A DNA stretch of 64,000 nucleotides from positions 248,001 through 312,000 of the forward strand of contig WNNJ02000225.1 of the NCBI GenBank assembly GCA_012934845.2, given 5' to 3'. A program made the translations under genes and the position numbers. This document shows, piece by piece, positions 56,192-64,000 of this stretch. The number at the start of each line of letters is the position of its first letter. Position 1 is the stretch's first letter. Under the pieces are notes generated by a model that saw nothing but the letters and a program-made list of their open reading frames with translations, was not told the origin of the DNA and did not search any database. Origin of the DNA: Pomphorhynchus laevis (lineage: Eukaryota; Acanthocephala; Palaeacanthocephala; Echinorhynchida; Pomphorhynchidae).

Positions 56192-59100
56192 CTATTTTCA
56201 AACGATTCCGATCAGTTTAACATTGAACAAATGATGACAAATATTTCGAATCCAGTCAACTCTGATGCTTCCATTTCAACAGATGACGACGAACTCGAAG
56301 CGGAATTGCTTCGTTTAGAAGGAAATACTGCCTCAAGCGTAAAACCTGTTCAACCACGTACGCAACAATTAAAATATTTGTATTCTAATTAATCATATAT
56401 ATTTGTATATTAGGTAATGATAAGAAGAAATTGCCTCCCGGGGTAAACATGGACTTGCTTCAACTGGATTTTAACAAGATTTTAAATGACGATGAAATTT
56501 CAGATGTGGATGAAGATGACGAGACCGAACCTTCAGAAGATTTACTTGTTAGAACTTGTCTAATATTCTATAACTTTTTGTTATTTTAAGGCTGAATTAC
56601 ATTCTCTATTACCAGAGCAAAATGATAGCGGCAACCAAAATTCGAAAATTTTTACAGAAATTGCAAAAGTGCAAGATAACAAAATTGATTGCTTGACTGA
56701 TTCGTTAAGACAGTCTGAACTTCCTTTAGTTTCTAGAGATGTACACAACACTTTAGAAGGCGAAGATGAAAACAAAATTGAGACCGTCATTGCAAAGCGC
56801 ATTGCTGATTACGATGCAGCAATTGCACGCTGTGATGATAATACACGACGGCAACGGTTACAAAGGCAACGAAAGGTCTTTAAACGAGTGCTAAGAAAAC
56901 AGGTTTTCTGAATAATTTTTAGATTTTGGATAAATTTAACGCAAAGATAAAAAATAACGAAAAAGTAGATGCTGATGAGCTTCCACCCATTCCAGCTAGC
57001 CATATGAAAGGTAAACACTAAATATTTTAAAGATATTCGCTGAAAAACGAATTATAATGAGTATGAACGACCTAATAATCAGATCAGCTAACTGAGTCTA
57101 CGTATTTTTTCCATATAAATTAAAAATACATAAATAATAAATAATATAAGATTTTATATAATTAATATTTATATAACGATAAAATTTATTAAAATTTAAA
57201 ATTAAACTCGATCTTTATAAATTGACTAATAAATAACAGACGATGTTTCAGAATAAGAATTAGAGGTCATCAGGTGGAACTGGTATGTTATTAGGTTTCG
57301 GCACCTAATTCCTCAACCCAACATAGCAGCGGATCCAACTATATGCTAATGATGTATTTCTTTTGATTAAATTTGCTTATCTAGTATATTATACTAGATA
57401 TTATGCTAGATATTATGCTAGATATTATGCTAGATATTATGCTAGATATATTTAGCTTATATATAAGCTAAATCAACGGTATAAGCATACGTGTTTTACA
57501 AGCACTTTATAAGCAACGATATAAGCAAACGTGTTAACAAGCGGTCGTTTGCTAAATTCTTTACATATAAATCTTTATTAAAATTCCTCTGATGAAATTT
57601 ATTTACGTATTTCCTCTGATGAAATTTGATTATCTAGTGAATTATTAAGCTATCATATAAAGAAAAAATTGTCCCCTGCTGATCTTGTAGATGTGTTCGC
57701 AACTATCAGTATATCTTATTCTAATACAAGCATATTGTTTATTATCAATCCATAAAAAATTTTCGCTTAAGAGTTTAAATCAATTTTTAATGATATTTTG
57801 TTTGATTTATATATTGTAAATTTAATATTTTTATAATATTTGTGTAATTTATACTTCTCGATTATAAGAAAAAGAAAAAATGATCAAACATTATTAAAAA
57901 TAAGCAGAAAATGTCGTATCAATAATACATAGTTTCAGTATTTCCGGCTGGGGAAAATAGTCCACAGATCAATAATAACTTGTCAGTATAAAAAATCAGA
58001 TCAGATAACTGAGTCCACTAATATTATATAATATAAATTAAAAAGAAAGATAATCATAAATTATTAATAATTATATAAAATATACCGAAGATTAATTCTT
58101 ACCTGTCATCGAATATGTAAGAATAATTAATATTTAATAATTAAGAATTATTTATTACGTCAATAATAAGAATATTATTTACAAGAAATTTTAATAAAAT
58201 TTACAATAAATGTTGATAAATATTAATTAAGTTATTAATTAAGTTATTAATTTACGTGAATATTAATTTTGATAATTATTAATTAAGCTATTAAATAAAT
58301 GTAAATTTAATATTATGAATTATATTATTAATTATTTACCTACGTTTCAAGAAAACATAAAAATGAAGATAAAATTTATTATTAAAATTTAAAATAAAAA
58401 TCCATATTTATGAATATTAAATTATACTCAATGTATTCGAGAATAACGAATACAGAAGGAGGAACTGATATAATGAATAATGATGATTAATTATTAATAA
58501 TTATTCATTTAAATAACATAAAATTATTATGTAACTTTATGTAACTTGTCCTAGTGTCTGATAGTTATAAAATAATTTATCTGTATATTATGTCCATCTT
58601 ATTCTAGATATTAAATTCATATGATGAACTATTTATAGTTAATAGTCTCTAAAATTGTCCATCAAAATTAAATGATGAACAAAAGGTTGAATTTTTAAAC
58701 ACTAAATACATCACTAAAGCAAATGATTTAGACTATGCTGCTCCCTCATTTAAACAGGTTAAATATCTTACTACTCTTTTATTTATCACATTTAAATACC
58801 GCCTCCATTCCCACCTTCTCGACATATGATTTAGACTTTTGCTTTTTGTGGTCTTTTGTTTTTTGTAATCGTGCACCGGCACGCACTTGCCACGTAAAAA
58901 TAAATTCTTCTTTTTTATTGTGGATATACATTCACTTGCAGGTTACTAAATTACAAATAATTTTTTTTTAATAATAAAATTAAAAATAACAAAAAACTAT
59001 GAACAATAAAAATAATAAAAGTTATAAACTAATAAGGATGAAAAATAATAAAAGCAGAAGTATGAGCAATGTCAATAGGTTGATGTTGATGTATGGGATA

Positions 59101-62100
59101 ATTTTAAGGAGTTAGAATAATGGAATCAATTACTAGGAGACAAAAAAGAACGAAAACAGCGTTTGAAGGATGTAAAGGAGGCAGTTAAGCGGATGGCAGA
59201 AGGTAGTTCATTCCATAAAATTGGAGGGGCGATAAAAAGGGAACGCCACCAATAGTTTGAGGAAAATGAAGGAAAATTGAGAAGAAGAGAGTAACATGAA
59301 CGAATATTTATAGAGGTGAGAAGGGATTCGGTAAGTGTAGGAAGATGAAGATAAAGATACGTATCTTCTCTTTATCAACAATAAAGTGGTTCCTTACAAT
59401 ACCTATCATCTTTAATTTGATTATTAATGCTTTACTACAAAAAATAGATTTTATAGTTATGTAAAAATTGTAAGGTAATCGTAATATAATTTATAATAAA
59501 AAATGTGAATTAAATTGTTATGAAAATATAAATTCATTGAATAAATAAATGAATTCTTTACATATACTTTTTAAATTCGACAGTACAATATACATATATG
59601 AATAAGAATTTTTTTATTTTTTATTTATTTTATTAAATTTACTTTTGAATATATTGATATATCATCTTATTGATTAGCTATGGATGAGTGTAATCTCAGT
59701 GCAATAGCTAAACTTTTAGCGATTTGCGTGGATATTATTTGTCTTAATTTCTTGATACAGTCGTTGTAGCTTCGATGAAATGTGAACTCCATATTTTTCG
59801 CCATTATTTGTAAAATTTTGTTGGCAGGCTGTCATGTAGCACCAGCTGTCGAAACACCATTAGGTAAAATATGCTGTGTTCAACTATCTCTATTCGCTCT
59901 GCATACTTTGTCTCTTCCTATTTCCATAGTACTTAAAAGGGTCGGACACACAATTCAGTTAATTTGACGGAGCTAGTCAGTTAAATATTTAAATGTCGAC
60001 AAACGACCGCTTTGTCATAGTCCCGTAAAGTCCATTAAATACTATAGCTGCTGTGGAATTTTTATCCCTTATCGTTGCGAGTGTCCCAAAGGTGACTATC
60101 CGGTACATTGGTTGAAATCGATTCCACTACAACGGCACACTTTTCTAAGTTTTCTTGTAATCGTATTCCGAACGATATTATGTCGAATTATTATGATACA
60201 ATTTCGCACGATGTGTAACATTAAAATTTTCCAGACGTTAAGAAAATATATTTTCTTATATTTAAATATAAGAAAATATACATTATAAAAATAATATTTT
60301 AAGTTACTTAATATTTTAAGTTATAATCCATCATAAGTTATTGGATTGTCTTTCAGACATAAAATTTAACAGAGCACTTCGATGAAAAACTCGAGAAAAT
60401 ACCAATATACTTTCAGTCCACAATTATCGTTGTAATACTATATCGTTGTTGGACCGAAAATACTTTCAGTCCACAATTATCGTTGCAGTCAACGGAGAGG
60501 GAATCAATCAATGTAAAGAGAACAGTGTGAATATTTTATGCTAATAGCGTTTGATGATTTTCATCCATTGTGTAATATATGCGTATTTATGAGGTTACAA
60601 ACTTGTTTACATATTTGTATTTACCTTTTCTGGAAAAAAATATAATTTATTAAAATGTGATAAACGTTCAATTTGAATATAAATTTTTCAAATATTTATA
60701 TATAATCATATCATTTGTTTAACAATTTAGTTAACGTTGGAAGCAATCACAATTTGCCTATTAGCGTAGGAATTAATCCTATTAGCGTCAAGTCTGAACG
60801 GCAACGTAAATGTCACAACACAATGTAATTTTAATGTCTTGATATCTCTAGATTCCCACCCAACACACGCGGATATTCAGATATTCGATCAACTTTCAAT
60901 AAGCTCTTTAACTTCACACGATGAATGCAACGTTAAAAGCGATAAATCATTTCAAAACTCAGCTGAAAGTGGGAATGAACTTATAGAACATAGCCCCTCA
61001 ACTGCACCGGAATTGCTAATTACATCTAAAATTGATACTGCCGATCATGATGTTTCTAATAATAAGCGCAAGTCGACTGAATCATCTTTGAACGCCTCGC
61101 TGGCAGAAGTATCAACTCCAAGCGAGAATGTTAGCACATCCCTTCCTAAAATATTGTACGTTACGTTTATAATAATCACGTGATTACTTGACTTTTACTT
61201 TCAGTCCACAATTATCGTTGCAGTCAACGGACAGGGAATCAATCAATGTAAAGAGAACATTGTGTATATTTTATGCTAATAGCTTTTGATGTTTTTCAGC
61301 CTATAAACGTTGAAAAAGAAGAACAGCTCATATGTCTTAATATGGTAATTAATTTTTCATTTAAAGTAATAATTTGTTATTTTGAAGCCAAATAATTCTG
61401 AACTGAAAGACGCTTTGATCAAGACTAGAGATGAGTTCGGTCGTAAAATGATGGAAGCTAAAAATCAGTCGGATGCTAGCAAATACCGTAGACTGACTCG
61501 CATCTTGAAGGTACATAGCTTAAGTTGATTACAAAAGTCTTTTTGATATAATTTATATAGTAGACTAGCCAAATGTACATAGTTATTGATAGAGCCGTAA
61601 ATTAAAGTTGAAGCAGATAAAATAGAATCAAAATTATTTTACCATTTAACGAATCTACTTGCATCCAATAGATTATATTTTGAACTGAAATATCTCTTCA
61701 ACGCATTTGAATCTAATTTTTATTGTATCATTTTGATAATTTTACATTCAATCAAACATTTATTTCCGATTTTGTTGGTTTTTCTAATCGATTAATCTTT
61801 TAATTAATAACATAAAAGTTAAAACGAATTCGTTCTATAAATAAGAAAGAATTTTAATACAACTTTTTTAATTATCACGAACAGGAAAGTGTAAACCTGC
61901 ATGCTTTTTACAACCTTCACCGGGAAGCTTAACACAGAATGCACCTACCACAGACGCTTAGCCTCCAATGAAACGTTTCGATCTTAGTCTACTCATCACT
62001 ACATGATGGTTTCATCAGTGTGGCCCTGTAGCTACACAACTTCGACAGTACTTAATCCTCAGTAAACCTCTGACGAAAATCACTAAGCGCACGCTCCTCA

Positions 62101-64000
62101 CCGGTGAACAGCCTTAGGTCACGTATGGTTCGCGTAAACAGTGGCTTCACAGAACAGCACGTGTGCTATCGTTCCTACCTTCATCAGCTTACTAAGGTTG
62201 CTGAACAACCAACACGCTTGTATTCAGCTGAATCACAATGCACTAGCAAAGGCTTTCCAGCTACAAAGCAGAGCAAAGCTCTAACGCAGATGTGGTAGGC
62301 GCATTCCGGGTTAAGCTTCCCGATAAAGGTTGTAAAAAAGCACGCAAGTTTATACTTTCCTGATCGTGTTAATTAAAAAAGTTGTATTGAAATTCTTTCT
62401 TATTATTAGAATCATAAAATGTTCGATTTAACAATGCCAATTCTTAACTCACAAAATATATAAATATAATACAATTTAATATTATATATAATTTTAATAT
62501 ATATACTTTAAAATATTTTTAAATAAATTTAATTACGTTTTTTTTTATTTGTTAGACATCAATGTAAACATAGCCTTCAACGGACTAGTCATTTTCTTAT
62601 TAATTCATGGCCATTTTACATAAAATGGAATATAATTTAAGTGTAAGCGATGCCATTGTGTGATTCATGGTGTCTCTGTCAGCTAGGCTATTACGATAGC
62701 ATCTTATCTGACAAAATATGATTCTGTCATAGGTATCTCAATAATCATGTAATGAATTTACTTAGTCACATAATAACTTGGTTAATCAATCACTTAAATT
62801 CATATTACAAATTTTTCATATAGCAATACGACAAGGCCATTATTTCATGTGAAAAGGGAATTTGCTATGACTTCAGTTCATTACCAGAACCATACGGTTA
62901 ATATTATAATATTATTAATATATGTTTATGATTAAATTTGAAAAACAGATTTTTAGGATATCCGCCTTTGCCTGTAAGCAAAATTATTTCACCACCTGCT
63001 TTAAGCAATCTCACTCAGGCAGGTCAATCGGGTACGTGCTAATCACTTGATAGGTTTTTAATTATAAGCAATTGTTTATTTAGATACTAATGATCTTATA
63101 TTGAAGTATAAAAGAATGGCTATTCAATATAAAAATCAAGGTAATTTGATCGCAGCCAAACAATACCTAATAAAGGCTAAGGTATGAAATTAAAAATTAC
63201 AAATATTTTTCTAATATGCCCAAGTTTAGACTTTAGAACAGCAAAATCGACCACAAAATATATTAAAATCGACTTCTCTTGAAAAAGAAACACAGAAACC
63301 GAATGCTCAAACTTCGTTTGCCACCAGGTATAATTCACTACAGAATGGATTGGAACAACAATTAATCAAACTAAACGCAATTGAATCGATATCGTATTTA
63401 GTTGCCAAACATCCATCTCTTTCTGCTAAAACTGCAATGTGGATCAATTTGATCAAACAATGCTCGGAACATGGTTACGCAGCACCATTTCCTAAATATC
63501 ATCTTGAAGAATGTGAAATTGTCGGTTGCGACATTCCGGAAAATCAGCTTTGCATAACAATCAAATCTTTACCAACCGATATGTATAATCCTACTAGTTA
63601 TTTCTTCAAAATATCGGTGCCTCTGCCCACATTTGAAAAACAACAGATTTTGGACAGCAAGCGTTTAACTGAGAATAAATTCGTATTTGAGATTAACCGG
63701 AGGGATACCAGACTACGTAGAGGACTTGCACGCCGTGAAATTAAATTCCAGTTGGTTCGACGTCCAAGTCTGTTAAATTGGAATGAACGAATCGAGGGTA
63801 CAGGTTCAGTAAAGATGTCGGTGTTGGAAGAGCATTCTGTACATAGCTGCTCTGTAAATTTATTATCGGGAAGGAAAAATGTACTATTAATCGAATGCCT
63901 TCTACAAGTTAGATATCCTTTGAATAAACAAGTTCCCAGCAAAGAGTCATTCATTTTCATTGACGAATGGACTATGGGAGAAAATGCAAGTTTAAACAAA
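56192..64000 (+). CDS. CC2D1: CC2D1/Lgd-like ESCRT regulator (runs off the window)
   Basis: Exons: 56192-56357, 56414-56547, 56591-56875, 56923-57010, 60852-61159, 61300-61344, 61388-61510, 62824-62896, 62957-63031, 63084-63181, 63230-64000+. All phases agree. Domains in order: an acidic N-terminus (DDDELEAELLRLEGN); DM14-1 (IAKRIADYDAAIARCDD, then KVDADELPPIPA); a Ser-rich linker; DM14-2 (RKMMEAKNQSDASKYRRLTR, then QYDKAIISCEKGICYDFSS, LPEPYGYPPLP); DM14-3 (LKYKRMAIQYKNQGNLIAA, KQYLIKAK); then a C2 domain (YFFKISVPLPTFEKQQ, NRRDTRLRRGLARREIKFQL, SVKMSVLEEH). The DM14 repeats bind CHMP4/Shrub and regulate ESCRT-III in endosomal sorting of receptors such as Notch. Only three DM14 repeats are seen; most animals have four. 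The first exon and the C-terminus are not in view. The exon 5 donor (gttacg) is weak. Confidence 0.88.
57060..57390 (+). repeat. Penelope-associated repeat copy
   Basis: Close to the 24.4-kb copy: aataacagacgatgtttcag, tcatcaggtggaactggtat and gctaatgatgtatttctttt. It is preceded by the same ttaaaatttaaaattaaact stretch. An RT 3' remnant follows at 57715-57870, in the same arrangement as at 24.6 kb. Confidence 0.68.
57391..57450. repeat. 12-bp minisatellite
   Basis: About five units of gatattatgcta, followed by an imperfect tagcttatatataagcta palindrome. Confidence 0.85.
57715..57870 (-). pseudogene. Penelope-like RT 3' end remnant
   Basis: Matches 24555-24700 (tcttattctaatacaa, ttattatcaatccataaaa, cttaagagtttaaat), which encodes the C-terminal LSDKFLWMDNK region. 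It is heavily mutated. Confidence 0.6.
58780..58920 (+). mobile_element. L2-like LINE 3' end (5'-truncated)
   Basis: ccattcccaccttctcgaca, tgtggtcttttgttttttgt and the gtgcaccggcacgcacttgc terminus match the L2-like copies at 49.9 and 51.6 kb in opposite orientation. It ends with an AAAATAAAT tail. An ORF here (HLNTASIPTFSTYDL) is simply the decayed end of the LINE protein. Confidence 0.8.
59030..59330 (-). mobile_element. LINE C-terminal fragment
   Basis: Minus strand: WNELPSAIRLTASFTSFK then RCFRSFL, equivalent to AWNQLPLDVRRASSFITFK of the L2-like copy. The DNA is only distantly similar, so it is a different L2-group lineage or much older. Confidence 0.65.
59680..59745 (+). repeat. third copy of the 53.8-kb dispersed repeat
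   Basis: gcgatttgcgtggatattat and ttgattagctatggatgagt match the copies at 53.8 and 54.6 kb, in inverse orientation. A plus-strand frame MDECNLSAIAKLLAICVDII spans it. Confidence 0.55.
59750..60460. other. intronic sequence, no gene supported
   Basis: A 61-codon frame at 59782 (MNSIFFAIICKILLAGCHV) is hydrophobic but isolated. No repeat family was matched. Near 60415-60480 the phrase actttcagtccacaattatc is already duplicated once. Confidence 0.35.
60465..60563. repeat. about 100-bp direct repeat, copy 1
   Basis: Starts ctttcagtccacaattatcg and ends with ttttcatcc. Partner of 61199-61300, about 735 bp away. Here the end reads ttttcatcc, which is not a splice acceptor. Confidence 0.85.
61199..61300. 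repeat. about 100-bp direct repeat, copy 2, forms an intron end
   Basis: Almost the same as copy 1, with six or so substitutions. It fills most of the 140-nt intron between CC2D1-like exons 5 and 6; its last bases (gtttttcag) serve as the acceptor for the exon starting at 61300. Confidence 0.85.
61840..62405. mobile_element. non-autonomous DNA element with long terminal inverted repeats
   Basis: About 110-bp inverted ends: aataagaaagaatttt... and cacgaacaggaaagtgtaaa, gcatgctttttacaaccttc, cgggaagcttaac on the left, with the complementary series (gttaagcttcccg, aaaggttgtaaaaaagcac, tactttcctgatcgtg) on the right. The roughly 345-bp centre is much more GC-balanced than its surroundings and encodes no transposase. 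It lies in a 1.3-kb intron of the CC2D1-like gene. The superfamily is not assigned; the target duplication is unclear. Confidence 0.85.

Larger units (their letters stand above)
57011..60851. other. 3.8-kb intron of the CC2D1-like gene filled with mobile DNA
   Basis: Holds Penelope-type repeats, a minisatellite, L2-like and other LINE 3' ends, and a three-copy dispersed repeat, listed separately. Other introns of the gene are mostly 43-60 nt. Confidence 0.8.

Noticed and set aside
56903-56922. A 20-nt intron in the first DM14 domain of the CC2D1-like gene
   Set aside because: Using a donor at 56876 instead gives a 47-nt intron, like its neighbours. It also aligns the DM14 repeat with animal homologs without the extra nine residues.
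57391-57450. CRISPR-like array
   Set aside because: Units are contiguous 12-bp minisatellite copies without spacers in a eukaryotic intron.
62104-62298. 64-codon ORF inside the TIR element
   Set aside because: It lies in a non-autonomous repeat with paired sub-blocks, and the peptide shows no transposase motif.

Overview
The window is nuclear DNA of an AT-rich animal with short introns. Exons of host genes are joined by GT-AG introns, mostly about 43-60 nt long. They lie in AT-rich spacer packed with decayed non-LTR and Penelope-like retroelements. The mix (CR1-like and L2-like LINEs, R2-like elements with a restriction-like endonuclease, Penelope-like elements with hammerhead-like motifs) and the compact introns suggest a small or parasitic invertebrate, such as a flatworm, orthonectid, dicyemid or myxozoan. 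I cannot name the species. No bacterial operons, CRISPR arrays, rRNA or convincing tRNA genes were seen.

Layout: 0-6.8 kb holds a TSEN2-like exon (+) and a six-exon exosome subunit MTR3/EXOSC6-like gene (-). Roughly 6.8-13 kb has a repeat-containing SRA1-like gene (-) and unassigned exon-like pieces. 13.2-14.8 kb is a Penelope-like domain with a GIY-YIG nuclease remnant, a hammerhead-like motif, a 61-bp tandem repeat and a large inverted repeat. 15.7-19.5 kb is the best-preserved R2-like element. 20.3-23.3 kb is a decayed LINE (-). 23.5-25.3 kb is a Penelope-like inverted terminal module and RT remnant. 26.1-27.1 kb is a GatA/QRSL1-like amidase gene (-). 27.4-30.3 kb is a nested locus: a truncated CR1-like LINE inside an R2-like 3' end, flanked by 355-bp perfect direct repeats. 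31-35.6 kb is an L2-like LINE joined in frame to the 3' half of a CR1-like LINE. 35.6-42.8 kb carries three R2-like elements or fragments head to tail on the minus strand. 43.7 kb is a ubiquilin-type UBA exon. 44.5-53.4 kb holds CR1-like and L2-like LINEs and Penelope remnants. 55.1-55.8 kb has a perfect 250-bp tandem duplication. 56.2 kb to the end is a CC2D1/Lgd-like gene (+) with three DM14 domains and a C2 domain; two of its introns are swollen by mobile DNA.

The host genes are unrelated housekeeping functions (RNA exosome, tRNA splicing, amidotransferase, ESCRT regulation, proteasome shuttle) and form no pathway or operon. The most informative content is the retroelement biology: hammerhead-like cores in head-to-head inverted modules, a very long target-site duplication, an in-frame LINE chimera, a CXC-like cysteine cluster on R2-like elements, and an acidic tail on another R2-like element.
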